This document shows positions 7,509 through 15,792 of a stretch of DNA of 18,992 nt, piece after piece. The notes under the pieces were generated by a model that was not told the origin of the DNA, did no database searches, and saw only the letters and a program-made list of their open reading frames with translations. How positions within the stretch are numbered: the first letter of the stretch is position 1; every line of letters starts with the position of its first letter. The position numbers were made by a program, and so were the translations under genes. The DNA comes from Pontimonas sp. (GTDB taxonomy: Bacteria > Actinomycetota > Actinomycetes > Actinomycetales > Microbacteriaceae), in NCBI GenBank assembly GCA_021741945.1, contig JAIOWV010000010.1, forward strand, positions 1-18,992. The letters are read 5' to 3'.

Positions 7509-7522
7509 ACGGCCTAGGCCGT
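7509..7522. repeat. 14-bp perfect palindrome upstream of rpoA
   Basis: ACGGCCTAGGCCGT is a gapless palindrome in the 130-nt rpsK-rpoA spacer, about 50 nt upstream of the rpoA start. It could be a protein-binding site or an mRNA processing site; no function is assigned. The rest of the spacer shows no clear promoter. Confidence 0.4.
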
Positions 7523-7587
7523 GTCTACCTGTTTGATTGTGGGGACTGGGGTGGTGGCGATTCTGGGCTCAGATCCGCCGCCTGGAA

Positions 7588-7986
7588 CTAGACGCGACGA
7601 CGCTTGGGCGGACGGCAACCGTTGTGAGCCTGAGGGGTCACATCGGTAATCGAGCCCACCTCCAGGCCGGCGGCCTGGAGAGAACGAATTGCCGTCTCGC
7701 GACCGGAACCCGGTCTCTTGACGAACACGTCAACCTTCTTCATGCCGTGCTCTTGTGCCTGGCGAGCTGCAGACTCGGCGGCCAACTGAGCGGCGAAGGG
7801 GGTCGACTTGCGGGAGCCCTTGAAGCCCACGCCACCCGACGACGCCCAAGAAATAACGGCGCCAGTGGGGTCAGTGATCGAAACAATGGTGTTGTTGAAC
7901 GTCGACTTGATGTGGGCCTGGCCCACAGCGACATTCTTCTTTGTCTTACGCCGCGGCTTGCGGACGGCGGACTTTGGTGCTGCCAT
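7588..7986 (-). CDS. rpsK: 30S ribosomal protein S11
   Basis: S11 lies on the platform of the small subunit near the mRNA exit. The 132-residue product shows a basic N-terminus (RKPRRKTKKNVAVGQAHIKS), the FNNTIVSITDPTGAVISWAS block, GFKGSRKSTPFAAQLAAE and the C-terminal PQAHNGCRPPKRRRV. Length and ends match the family. It follows rpsM after 53 nt and has a GGAG-type Shine-Dalgarno. Confidence 0.98.
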   Translation of the reverse strand: MAAPKSAVRKPRRKTKKNVAVGQAHIKSTFNNTIVSITDPTGAVISWASSGGVGFKGSRKSTPFAAQLAAESAARQAQEHGMKKVDVFVKRPGSGRETAIRSLQAAGLEVGSITDVTPQAHNGCRPPKRRRV

Positions 7987-8039
7987 GTGTGTGTTCTCCG
8001 TGACTCTAGATCGTGTGGTCTGTTACCAAAAGGGGAGGC

Positions 8040-8414
8040 CTAGCTGGCCTTCTTCTTGCCTGCAACGGTGCGCTTAGGGCCCTTGCGGGTGCGAGCGTTG
8101 GTCTTGGTGCGCTGACCACGAACGGGAAGACCACGACGGTGACGAATACCTTCGTAGCTTCCGATTTCAACCTTGCGGCGAATATCTGCGGCAACTTCAC
8201 GGCGGAGGTCACCCTCTACCTTGAACTGTCCTTCGATGTGCTCACGAAGAACCAAGAGCTGGTCATCGGTGAGATCTTTCACACGAGTGTTGGGGTCAAT
8301 GCCCGTGGCAGCAAGAGTCTGCTGCGAGCGGGTACGGCCAACACCGTAAATGTAGGTTAGGGCGATTTCAACCCGCTTGTCGCGGGGAATATCGACTCCG
8401 GCAAGACGTGCCAT
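8040..8414 (-). CDS. rpsM: 30S ribosomal protein S13
   Basis: S13 is in the small-subunit head and forms bridges to the 50S subunit. The frame is open further upstream to 8603, but the conserved N-terminus MARLAGVDIPRDKRVEIALT starts at the ATG at 8414, preceded by an AGGAGA Shine-Dalgarno, giving 124 residues. The helix-two-turn-helix region (YGVGRTRSQQTL), GSYEGIRHRRGLPVRGQRT and the lysine-rich tail TVAGKKKAS are all present. A structured spacer lies between rpmJ and this gene. Confidence 0.98.
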   Translation of the reverse strand: MARLAGVDIPRDKRVEIALTYIYGVGRTRSQQTLAATGIDPNTRVKDLTDDQLLVLREHIEGQFKVEGDLRREVAADIRRKVEIGSYEGIRHRRGLPVRGQRTKTNARTRKGPKRTVAGKKKAS

Positions 8415-8476
8415 GTACTTTCTCCTGCTGCATGTGGAGGTCTGCGACAGAATCTGTGCCCGGGCCTCCACCCGAG

Positions 8477-8506
8477 GAGTCCCCCACCGAAGCGGGTTCT
8501 CGACTC
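8477..8506 (-). ncRNA. Stable stem-loop in rpmJ-rpsM spacer (candidate S13 leader)
   Basis: In the minus-strand transcript, outer arms GAGTC (8506-8502) and GACTC (8481-8477) enclose an inner stem CCCGC-TTCG-GTGGG (8496-8483). The inner loop is a C(UUCG)G tetraloop, among the most stable in RNA. Further small hairpins follow before the rpsM Shine-Dalgarno (CCTC/GAGG and the 11-bp palindrome ACAGATTCTGT). In E. coli the alpha operon is controlled by a structured leader at the same position, bound by S4. A regulatory role here is inference. Confidence 0.4.
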
Positions 8507-8527
8507 TGCCTTTAGATATTGAGTTAT

Positions 8528-8641
8528 TTAGCCTTGACGCTGCTTGTGACGCGGGTTCTCGCAAATCACCATGACGTTGCCATGGCGACGAATCACCTTG
8601 CACTTGTCACACATCGGCTTGACGCTGGCGCTTACCTTCAT
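8528..8641 (-). CDS. rpmJ: 50S ribosomal protein L36 (zinc-binding form)
   Basis: This 37-residue gene reads MKVSASVKPMCDKCKVIRRH at its start and ends NPRHKQRQG. Cys11, Cys14, Cys27 and His32 form the zinc ribbon, so this is the zinc-containing C+ form of L36. An AAGGA Shine-Dalgarno precedes the ATG at 8641. It lies between infA and rpsM, the canonical place. The length equals that of the family. Confidence 0.97.
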   Translation of the reverse strand: MKVSASVKPMCDKCKVIRRHGNVMVICENPRHKQRQG

Positions 8642-8707
8642 GATCTTTTCCTTGTTGTCGCTGGCCTCGTGCCCGAGCGGATTCCCGGGCCGTTCCTTAT
8701 CCAGTGG

Positions 8708-8929
8708 TTACTTGTACCGGTAGACAATGCGGCCACGTGTCAGGTCGTAGGGACTCAACTCAACAATTACCTTGTCTTCAGGCAAAATTCGGATGTAGTG
8801 CTGACGCATTTTCCCCGAAATGTGAGCAAGAACCTTGTGACCGTTGGTCAACTCGACTCGGAACATCGCGTTAGGAAGGGCTTCGACTACCGAACCTTCG
8901 ATTTCGATGACGCCGTCTTTGTTGGCCAT
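8708..8929 (-). CDS. infA: Translation initiation factor IF-1
   Basis: IF-1 binds the A site of the 30S subunit during initiation. The 73-residue product is a single S1-type OB-fold: MANKDGVIEIEGSVVEALPN, the core GHKVLAHISGKMRQHYIRIL and the end YDLTRGRIVYRYK. It is the first gene of the infA-rpmJ-rpsM-rpsK-rpoA-rplQ run and has its own promoter at 9017-9045. It therefore begins a separate transcript here, as expected because the accessory block separates it from adk. Confidence 0.98.
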   Translation of the reverse strand: MANKDGVIEIEGSVVEALPNAMFRVELTNGHKVLAHISGKMRQHYIRILPEDKVIVELSPYDLTRGRIVYRYK

Positions 8930-9016
8930 AGCCTCGTATCTTGTTAACTGGTGAAGTACTGCTGGTCATGCGTTGGAGCAGAAAAGTCTCGAAAGCCTTT
9001 TTCACACCAAATCTCT

Positions 9017-9045
9017 ATCTTAGACCGGCTTCTGCGCCGGCACAA
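9017..9045 (-). promoter_or_regulatory. Promoter of infA-rpoA operon
   Basis: TTGTGC (9045-9040) and TAAGAT (9022-9017) on the minus strand are spaced by exactly 17 bp. A start near 9010 would give a leader of about 80 nt before infA. The spacer itself contains CCGG/CCGG arms. The rest of the 235-bp infA/FN3 intergenic region shows no further gene. Confidence 0.65.
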
Positions 9046-9152
9046 GTCTTTGAGGAATCCTATCCGCCGAGGACGATCGACCGCTATTCCTCCTGGCCAA
9101 TTAACGCTTCGGAAAACCGAGCATTGCCACAAGCTCGCTCACTATGTGTTTC

Positions 9153-9158
9153 TAAATT
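9153..9158 (+). promoter_or_regulatory. -10 element of FN3 surface-protein gene, probable leaderless start
   Basis: TAAATT ends 6 nt before the ATG at 9165. The upstream sequence lacks any purine-rich Shine-Dalgarno, so a leaderless mRNA is likely. No well-placed -35 is seen, which may indicate dependence on an activator (inference). Confidence 0.4.
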
Positions 9159-9164
9159 CATGTC

Positions 9165-12100
9165 ATGCGAAAGTTTCAGTCGGAATTACCAGACCCGGAG
9201 AAATTGATCAGAGTAAATCGAAGAGCCCAATGGTCGTCCAGAATCAGCCTCTTCCTCGCAGTGCTGGTCACGTTTTCGGGGCTTTCTGCCATGCCAACTG
9301 AAAAGAGTTATGCCCTCACAACGCACACCGTGACGACCGACTGTAGCAATAAGTCATTCACCATCTCAGTTGACGAAGGTGACCAAATTCGTGTGAACAA
9401 TGGCCCGAATCAATGCACGAGTATCGATCCTCGCGGCGGCGCCGGCTGGACAGCAGGCAACTGGACCTCCACTGATTTCAATGACACAACAGGTTCAGCG
9501 ACCTTCCCCGGAACCATCTCAGTACCCGCCTCCGTCGCCATTGCCCCAACCATTCGATTCAATGGCCCCGGCGGTAGCTGGGATCTTCAGGTAACAATTA
9601 ATCGCTTTCCGTTCACCCCCTATTCGATTAGCGCGACTGTGGAAGACCAACAGACAACCCTCACCTGGTTGTCTCAGGGAAGTTATGGCTCCAACTTGAC
9701 CTATGGAATTGAAAAATCGACAGACAATCAAAACTGGAGTCCAGTAGCAGGAAGTTGCAGTGGTCAGGTTTCCGCCAGTGGGTGCCAGGTGACCGGGCTA
9801 ACGAATGGAACGCCTTATTTTTTCCGGATTCGCGGAACCGATAGTTTGGGTACCGGCGAATGGGGATACCTGGCATCCCCGGTTACACCATCGCTTCCTC
9901 CACCAGCACCCAGTGGCGTTAGCGGTGTTGCTGGCGATCAGCAAGTGACACTTTCATGGACTGCGCCGACGATGGACAGCAGCTACGCGCCCATCAGTGG
10001 CTACAAAATTGAGCTGGACGATGGCAATGGCTGGGGAACCTCGATCGCGAACACGTCCTCAACAGCAACTAGCGCAGTGGTCACCCTGGGCCCACCCGAT
10101 CAGAATCTCAACCAATTCAACTTACGAAACGGCACCAGCTACACCTTCCGGGTCTCTGCCATCAACACGGCGGGCTCCGGCTCCTCCTCGATTACATCAG
10201 CAGCAGTCATTCCATTCACAGTTCCAGGTGAGGTCGACGAACTAACAATCCGAGGCACGACAGTTAGCGGAGCGACTGACAGTCTCAGTGTCAGCTGGAC
10301 AGCCCCAGGTGACCAGGGACGCCCAATCACCAGATACGAGATTGAGATTGCGTCTAATCCAGGTATGGGTCTTCAACCGAGTTGGGCAGCGCCACCTGGG
10401 GGCACCTGCGGTAGCCAAAATCTGAATACGACGAGTTGCACGATTTCAGGCCTTATCCAGGGAACCCCCTATCTTGTGCAGATCCGGGCCGAAAATGAGG
10501 CGGGATGGGGCTCCTTTAGCAACACCATGATGATGTCCATGGATCCGCTGTTGATACCCGGACCGGCCGCCGCCCCACCCAACCTTCAATCAAGTGTAGG
10601 AAATCAACAAGTGGCACTGAGCTGGGGGGTTCCCGCCTCCTGGGGTTTGGCACGTCCGCCGTTCTCCGGATTCAGTTACGACATTGAACTGTCCACTGAC
10701 AATGGGCTGTCCTGGTCTAATGCCGGAAATGTTCAGGTCTCGGCTGGGCAACCACCCAGTACCTCCAACTTCACTGTTACAGGACTAACAAACGGCACCT
10801 CCTACGCCTTCAGAGTGAGTGCTGTCACATCTTTTGGAAACGGGTTGTGGGCTACCGTCACCTCAGTCACCCCGTCAACAACCCCTGGAGCACCAGCGAC
10901 CGTTACAGCAACTCGCGGAGACACAGAGGTTTTGTTGTCGTGGACCGCTCCACTGTCCAACGGTGGGTCCCCCATTACTGACTATCACTACGAAATTTCT
11001 ACGGATGGCGGGAACACATTCGGGAACTCAACCCCCGTTGGCTCCGCGGCAACATCAGTGACGGTCACCGGTCTCACGAATGGGACCGCATACGTGTTCC
11101 GCGTTACCGCAGAGAATGCGAATGGCGTGGGGACTCAAGCGACTGTGTCGAATTCAGCAACGCCTGTCGCACTTCCGGGTCGGCCCTCAGGTTTGTCAGC
11201 GACGACAGGAAACGGTCAGGTGTCGTTGTCGTGGACACCAGGCGCAAGTAGCGGCACTGCCTTGACAGGCCACCTCGTGGAGTTCTCGACAGATGGCGGG
11301 GCTAACTGGTCGACAGCAATTACTGATACCGGATCAACGGCTGGGTCAGCCACAGTGAGTGGGCTTATCAACGGATCGAGCTACTTGTTCCGTGTTGCGG
11401 GAATCTCCTCAGCCGGGACCGGCTTGCCCTTAGCGCTCTCTAGTGCTGTGACCCCTTCGACTGTTCCCTCCCCGGCCACTGGTCTTTCCGCAACGGTGGG
11501 TGACCAGCAGGCGGTCTTGAGTTGGAATGCCGGAGCCAACGGGGGATCAGCCATTACCGGTTACCTTGTCGAAAAGAACGACGGTAATGGTTGGACCACG
11601 GTTACCAGCAACACCAATTCGGCATCCGCCGCCTACACCGTCACCGGCCTGACAAATGGCACAAGCTATGACTTCCGGGTGACACCGCTTAATGCGAACG
11701 GATCTAGTGCCAACCCCTCCGGGTCGCTGAGTAGCCCCGTGACTCCAGTTGCGCCCCCCGGCGCTCCCCCGGCTCCGACCGCCGTCGCAGGCGCAGGAAC
11801 AGCCACAATCTCTGTCGTCTCCGGTACCGGTGGCCCTCCTTCGACCTACACGGTGACCGCTTCACCCGGTAACCGAACCTGCACGGTCTCAGGGGCAAGC
11901 GGCACCTGCACCATCACGGGTCTCACACCCGGTCAGGCATACACGTTCACGACGACTGCAACAAATGCGGCTGGCTCCAGCTCCGCTTCGTCGTCGTCTT
12001 CGCCCATCACACCCACTACCCCGGCTTCGCCGGCGCCCTCGTCACCAGCACCAAGTCCAGCTGTCACGACACCACCGAGCCAAATCTCAGGGACGGTCCA

Positions 12101-13259
12101 GCAAGGAATTAGGGGCAGGGGTCCAGCAACGTCCGCCCAACGAAATTCTGCGCAAAGCACTGTGCCCGGAAATTCAGCCACCACTCCAGGACCCATCATG
12201 CGAGGTGGTTCACAACCACTCGCTCCCAATAACCCTGTCGTGATGGTGGGGGGACGCGAAACGGTGGTGGAAACACGAGTTAGCGGGTCATCCGAGGTGA
12301 CCCTTCAATCCGGTTCACTTCAGCTCGGCGTAAGCCTCAGCCAGGAATCCGGTGGGGTCACCACCAATGAGTCCGGAGGAACAGAACTAGCGGTGACCCA
12401 AGGGTCAGCTGCGCGACTCCAGGGTGCGGGTCTCCGACCTGGAGGAGTTGTCAGTATCTTCCTCCCAAGCTCAAGAAACCAGTCAACTCCGCTCTCGACA
12501 ATCCAGGTCGCGGAGGACGGATCTTTTTCTGGGGAGGCGATTTTCTCCTCCTCTGCCCTATCTGAGCCCGTTCCCATCGGACGCAACCTCCTCCAACTCG
12601 TGTCCACCGATGAGGATGGCAATCAGATTGTGCTGGAAATGGCGATCAATATTGCGCAAGGGTTGCCTATTCCTGAACTGAATCGAGAGGTTGGCGATAT
12701 TCCGCAGCTGGCGGTCGGGCAAACCTTGGGCACCTCGGCTGGAATTCCCACTGAAGTGAGCGTCACGGCAATCGAGGAACAAGGCCTCGCTGTTGTGGAA
12801 GGAGACGGCTGGACCATGGCTGTCTCCGTCGAGAACAGCCAGGGATCAATCCAACCCTCTAATTCAGGGGCGCTGGTGACCCTGGTGAGGGATGAAGCCG
12901 CGCAAGTCGCCGGGTCTGGATTTATGCCCGGAACCCGCGCAGACGTATGGCTCTTTTCGGAGCCCACGCTGTTGGGCACTGTCACCGTGGACGACAATGG
13001 CGAATTTACCGGAGCAGTTAACATCGATGGACGTCTGATTGCACCTGGTGAGCACACGCTTCAACTTCAGGGTGTTGGCGAGGATGGCTTTATCAAGGCA
13101 GCCAATCTTGGAGTCTCCGTAGCAGATGATGCCTCAAGTTCCTCACTGGAAGACTCGGCGTCAGTGGCTGGTTGGGTCTGGTGGTCGATGGGAATTCTTC
13201 TCATTGCAGTCATCAGCACGCTTGTCATTCTTGGAGTGCGGCAAAGAAAGAGCGCGTAG
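9165..13259 (+). CDS. Secreted, membrane-anchored fibronectin type III repeat protein
   Basis: A 1364-residue predicted surface protein. Residues 1-50 form a signal peptide: basic n-region with RRAQWSSR, hydrophobic ISLFLAVLVTFSGLSA and likely cleavage after SYA. A beta-rich domain (about 51-147) follows, then eight FN3 repeats (about 148-243, 246-352, 353-463, 464-571, 572-668, 669-765, 766-861, 863-950), most with the signature GLTNGTxYxFRV. A Ser/Pro/Thr linker (951-1025) leads to two related Ig-like domains (about 1040-1164 and 1207-1319). A transmembrane helix (about 1336-1357) with tail RQRKSA ends the protein. There is no LPXTG sortase site. It probably protrudes from the cell and binds a surface, polymer or partner cell; the ligand is unknown. 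It sits inside a ribosomal gene cluster beside a convergent two-component system. Confidence 0.9.
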   Translation: MRKFQSELPDPEKLIRVNRRAQWSSRISLFLAVLVTFSGLSAMPTEKSYALTTHTVTTDCSNKSFTISVDEGDQIRVNNGPNQCTSIDPRGGAGWTAGNWTSTDFNDTTGSATFPGTISVPASVAIAPTIRFNGPGGSWDLQVTINRFPFTPYSISATVEDQQTTLTWLSQGSYGSNLTYGIEKSTDNQNWSPVAGSCSGQVSASGCQVTGLTNGTPYFFRIRGTDSLGTGEWGYLASPVTPSLPPPAPSGVSGVAGDQQVTLSWTAPTMDSSYAPISGYKIELDDGNGWGTSIANTSSTATSAVVTLGPPDQNLNQFNLRNGTSYTFRVSAINTAGSGSSSITSAAVIPFTVPGEVDELTIRGTTVSGATDSLSVSWTAPGDQGRPITRYEIEIASNPGMGLQPSWAAPPGGTCGSQNLNTTSCTISGLIQGTPYLVQIRAENEAGWGSFSNTMMMSMDPLLIPGPAAAPPNLQSSVGNQQVALSWGVPASWGLARPPFSGFSYDIELSTDNGLSWSNAGNVQVSAGQPPSTSNFTVTGLTNGTSYAFRVSAVTSFGNGLWATVTSVTPSTTPGAPATVTATRGDTEVLLSWTAPLSNGGSPITDYHYEISTDGGNTFGNSTPVGSAATSVTVTGLTNGTAYVFRVTAENANGVGTQATVSNSATPVALPGRPSGLSATTGNGQVSLSWTPGASSGTALTGHLVEFSTDGGANWSTAITDTGSTAGSATVSGLINGSSYLFRVAGISSAGTGLPLALSSAVTPSTVPSPATGLSATVGDQQAVLSWNAGANGGSAITGYLVEKNDGNGWTTVTSNTNSASAAYTVTGLTNGTSYDFRVTPLNANGSSANPSGSLSSPVTPVAPPGAPPAPTAVAGAGTATISVVSGTGGPPSTYTVTASPGNRTCTVSGASGTCTITGLTPGQAYTFTTTATNAAGSSSASSSSSPITPTTPASPAPSSPAPSPAVTTPPSQISGTVQQGIRGRGPATSAQRNSAQSTVPGNSATTPGPIMRGGSQPLAPNNPVVMVGGRETVVETRVSGSSEVTLQSGSLQLGVSLSQESGGVTTNESGGTELAVTQGSAARLQGAGLRPGGVVSIFLPSSRNQSTPLSTIQVAEDGSFSGEAIFSSSALSEPVPIGRNLLQLVSTDEDGNQIVLEMAINIAQGLPIPELNREVGDIPQLAVGQTLGTSAGIPTEVSVTAIEEQGLAVVEGDGWTMAVSVENSQGSIQPSNSGALVTLVRDEAAQVAGSGFMPGTRADVWLFSEPTLLGTVTVDDNGEFTGAVNIDGRLIAPGEHTLQLQGVGEDGFIKAANLGVSVADDASSSSLEDSASVAGWVWWSMGILLIAVISTLVILGVRQRKSA
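9606..12014 (+). repeat. Eight tandem fibronectin type III coding repeats
   Basis: Eight units of about 90-110 codons each recur in the FN3 gene. The best-kept segment encodes TGLTNGT(S/P/A)Y-FRV near the end of each unit. The units are diverged at DNA level, so recent unequal crossover is not evident. Units 1, 3 and 8 carry paired cysteines 9-10 residues apart just before the GLT motif (198/207, 415/425, 906/915). Confidence 0.85.
12282..13121 (+). repeat. Two related Ig-like domains near the C-terminus of the FN3 protein
   Basis: Residues 1040-1164 and 1207-1319 align with each other. Shared features include AARLQGAGLRPG against AAQVAGSGFMPG, then V-I/W-LF/L, an EDGSFSG/DNGEFTG turn and a P-G-LLQL/HTLQL strand. 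This points to an old internal duplication of a domain of the kind found in actinobacterial wall-spanning proteins. Confidence 0.7.
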
Positions 13260-13300
13260 CTCACCGGAGACAGATTTCGCGAGGGAAAGGGAAACTCTCT

Positions 13301-13319
13301 GCCCTGTGATGAGAAGGGC
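13301..13319. terminator. Weak hairpin between convergent FN3 and histidine kinase genes
   Basis: GCCCT (13301-13305) and AGGGC (13315-13319) can pair around a 9-nt loop in the 59-nt gap between the two convergent 3' ends. It touches the kinase stop codon. No T-run follows on either strand, so termination is only a possibility. Confidence 0.25.
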
Positions 13320-15130
13320 TAGGTCAGAGGGATTCTGGCCTGAAACGTCGTAGTTTTGTGCGTCCACGAAAGATTCCACTCCAGTGACACCTCATCGAGG
13401 AGAGCGGACCCTAAACCCGGTGACCAATCTTTACGCGGTGGGGCTCCATCATTTCTAACAACAATCATTGCGCTATCGCTTGCACTATTAATCGAAACCA
13501 GAACCGTACGAGGGTCGGCATGCCGCATCGCATTTGCGATGGCCTCATCAACGATTTTCAGAGTTATGGTCGCTGCAACCACATCGCGCGACAATCGTTC
13601 GTGTGTTTCGTCACTTATCTCAACATCAATCACGCATGTTTCTCTCCATAAAGAAGAGACTTCGCCTAACGCAGTCGCTAGGTCGCTGTGGACTAAAGAT
13701 GGGTCCGAATGGTCTTTGACTTTTTCTAGCCGTCTCCTGATCTCCTCTATATCTTCATCGGTTACCTCCTCACCGCGAGTACTCAATTGCATTGCGCTCG
13801 CTATCAAAGCAGTTCGAAAGCGACCATGAATGAGTACCCCCAACTCCCGCCGCTGATGCCATATTTCCTGGTTGAGTCTCCTCAGACTCCACTTCAGCTG
13901 TGTGGCAGCTTTCTCTAGTTGCGCAGTGACATCCCGATGAGCGACATCAATTGCTCGGGTCACCCCCAACGCGGAGGTCACAAGCACTGCAGAAATGAGC
14001 AGGAGGAGCGATGCTGTGAGCGACTGGATTGCCCCTGTGGCTCCGCCAATAAGCCCGAGGATCACGACGATTAGTGCCTGTGAGCCGACCACGACTCCCA
14101 CCACCGACAAAACGTGGATAAGGGGACGGTATATCGACTGGACGCGAGGAATGACCAAACGAACAACCCAATCACCCAGGACTGAGACCGCAAGGGTCGC
14201 GAGAAACACTGTGGCTAATTCGCCGAGTGACAGCGCAAAGGAACTGAGATCGACGGTGACGGTGAAACCCGCCGCTTGAGGTCCTTCAAGAGTTTGACTC
14301 GGCGGTTCGTATTCGGTGACGGACAGACGCCAAAAAAGAAATAAAAAGACGACAGCCATCAGGCGAGGCGCGACAAAAGACTTCGCCATGAGGTCTGCGT
14401 AGATTTCCTTTCCTCTCGGTTGTGGCGGTTTCATGGGACCGGGAGTAAACACAGGCCTGTTGTGCACCAAGTCATGGCTTAGCGGACGAAGCAACCCCTC
14501 GCTCGCAGTCCTCAGGACGGTAACCGCGTCTAAGCGGGAACCCTGAAGACTTGATAGCGCCATATCGATAATCGATTCAGCACCTCGAAGAATCTCTTCT
14601 CTGTCGTCCTGAAGTCGCTGTTGCGCCTGAGAAAGCGACTCTTCAAGAGAAGCTTGATGGGCGAGCAGCCTGACAACCTCGCGACGGTAATCAAACACGG
14701 TAACAACTGCCGACCCGGTTAGTGTCATCACCAGGAAAACAAACGGTGCATACTCCAGACCGATGACAACCCCGTCTCTTTCTCCAAAGAACCAAGACCC
14801 AACTGTCCCTCCCGAGACAAGCCCGACACTTCCCGCTGCAGCAATCGACAAGACAGCAACCCCGGCATGCGAACGGGAGAACGCGAGAGGTAGCCAGAGT
14901 CTCTTGGCCACCAAAAGGACACCAAAGATTGATAACTGGCCAGCCACCACGATGACCACCCAAATTCCTACAATTTCGGCACTGAGTCTTAGATCACTCC
15001 GAAAAACGGCGGGGTATGCGCTGACTACCCAGGCAATGAGTGTCGCCCAAAAATATGGCCAACTAATCCACGCAGGATCCGAAAGGCGCCTCATTGTTCG
15101 CCTGAGGTATCCAGGACTCCGGCGGCTCAT
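13319..15130 (-). CDS. Sensor histidine kinase with two membrane modules
   Basis: A 603-residue predicted two-component sensor. Four transmembrane helices (about 24-43, 50-76, 88-114, 123-147) are followed by a coiled coil (about 150-190) and a soluble stretch to about 255. A second set of four helices follows (about 255-270, 300-327, 335-362, 368-390). A second coiled coil leads to the phosphoacceptor region with His435 in LGVLIHGRFRTAL, which differs from the usual ELHD of LuxR-partner kinases. The ATPase domain has its N box in DEAIANAMRHA (Glu529, Asn533), a G1 box NDGAPP (Asp561) and G2 box GLGSALLDE (572-580), with no visible lid between them. The start overlaps the regulator stop by 4 nt (ATGA), so the pair is translationally coupled. 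The signal is unknown. Being convergent with the FN3 gene, it may sense envelope state (inference). Confidence 0.85.
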   Translation of the reverse strand: MSRRSPGYLRRTMRRLSDPAWISWPYFWATLIAWVVSAYPAVFRSDLRLSAEIVGIWVVIVVAGQLSIFGVLLVAKRLWLPLAFSRSHAGVAVLSIAAAGSVGLVSGGTVGSWFFGERDGVVIGLEYAPFVFLVMTLTGSAVVTVFDYRREVVRLLAHQASLEESLSQAQQRLQDDREEILRGAESIIDMALSSLQGSRLDAVTVLRTASEGLLRPLSHDLVHNRPVFTPGPMKPPQPRGKEIYADLMAKSFVAPRLMAVVFLFLFWRLSVTEYEPPSQTLEGPQAAGFTVTVDLSSFALSLGELATVFLATLAVSVLGDWVVRLVIPRVQSIYRPLIHVLSVVGVVVGSQALIVVILGLIGGATGAIQSLTASLLLLISAVLVTSALGVTRAIDVAHRDVTAQLEKAATQLKWSLRRLNQEIWHQRRELGVLIHGRFRTALIASAMQLSTRGEEVTDEDIEEIRRRLEKVKDHSDPSLVHSDLATALGEVSSLWRETCVIDVEISDETHERLSRDVVAATITLKIVDEAIANAMRHADPRTVLVSINSASDSAMIVVRNDGAPPRKDWSPGLGSALLDEVSLEWNLSWTHKTTTFQARIPLT

Positions 15131-15786
15131 TTCATCGGCGTCTTATAGTCAACAAGACCACCTGCCTCAAGAAAGATTCTTATCGCACGTGCGCGAGCGT
15201 TGACTCTCTCATCGACCCGAATGCCTAACTTGACGTACACAATCTGAAGACGCTGCTCGACGGTTCTTTCTGAAACATTGCGCTGGAGTGCAATCGCCGA
15301 GTTGGTGAGGCCCTGAGCTGCAAGCTGGAGAACCGTGAACTGAGTCTTCGTAAGGCGCGAGAGAGCCCCCTTGTCGGTGAGGTCATGACGAACTACCTTT
15401 GATGAACCTTGGAGCGCTAGTTCTAATGCATCCAGCAAGAACTCAGGCTCAGCAATTCGATCCTTAGCGATCACTGAACTTCTTGGGGGCAAATCCCACT
15501 GCGACCCTCCGCCAGTCTTGGGATCGGCGAACCTCGTAAGGAAGACTTGGGCGACATGAGGGTGAGTCCGATATGCCCACTGTCCAAACTGAAGACCATT
15601 CGGACCATCGCCGAGATTGATGTCAATAATCATCACATCTGGATCGAAACTTGCAATCTTCTCCCGCGCGCCAACTGCACTGTGGCTCGATATCGATTCG
15701 AAACCATGCTGATGGAGAGTCGCGCACAGCAGCGATGCCAAGAGCGGTTCGTCCTCGACAACGAGAGCTCGACGCTTCCAATCCAC
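15127..15786 (-). CDS. Two-component response regulator, LuxR/NarL-type
   Basis: A 219-residue DNA-binding regulator. The receiver domain (about 5-125) has the acidic pair Glu11-Asp12, phosphoacceptor Asp55 in MIIDINLGDG, Thr in FLTRF and Lys in VIAKDR. The C-terminal LuxR-type helix-turn-helix (about 145-205) contains LTKTQFTVLQLAAQGLTNSA and NVSERTVEQRLQIVYVKLGI. The start is a GTG at 15786, since the receiver's first strand (RRALVVEDE) begins just after it and no better codon exists. It is the first gene of a two-gene operon with the histidine kinase. A 17-bp palindrome lies immediately upstream and overlaps the AT-rich -10 region, suggesting autoregulation or repression. The obvious target candidate is the neighbouring FN3 gene, but that is inference. 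Confidence 0.92.
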   Translation of the reverse strand: MDWKRRALVVEDEPLLASLLCATLHQHGFESISSHSAVGAREKIASFDPDVMIIDINLGDGPNGLQFGQWAYRTHPHVAQVFLTRFADPKTGGGSQWDLPPRSSVIAKDRIAEPEFLLDALELALQGSSKVVRHDLTDKGALSRLTKTQFTVLQLAAQGLTNSAIALQRNVSERTVEQRLQIVYVKLGIRVDERVNARARAIRIFLEAGGLVDYKTPMK

Positions 15787-15792
15787 GGGGGT

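Noticed and set aside
8415..8603. Upstream extension of the rpsM frame
   Set aside because: Overlaps rpmJ and the structured spacer; S13 begins MARLAG at 8414 with its own Shine-Dalgarno.
9606..12014. Repeats considered as a CRISPR or tandem DNA array
   Set aside because: Units are about 300 bp, diverged at DNA level and in a single open frame; they are protein-domain repeats.
13220..13259. Sortase anchoring of the FN3 protein
   Set aside because: There is a C-terminal helix and basic tail but no LPXTG-like motif, so a plain transmembrane anchor is the better reading.
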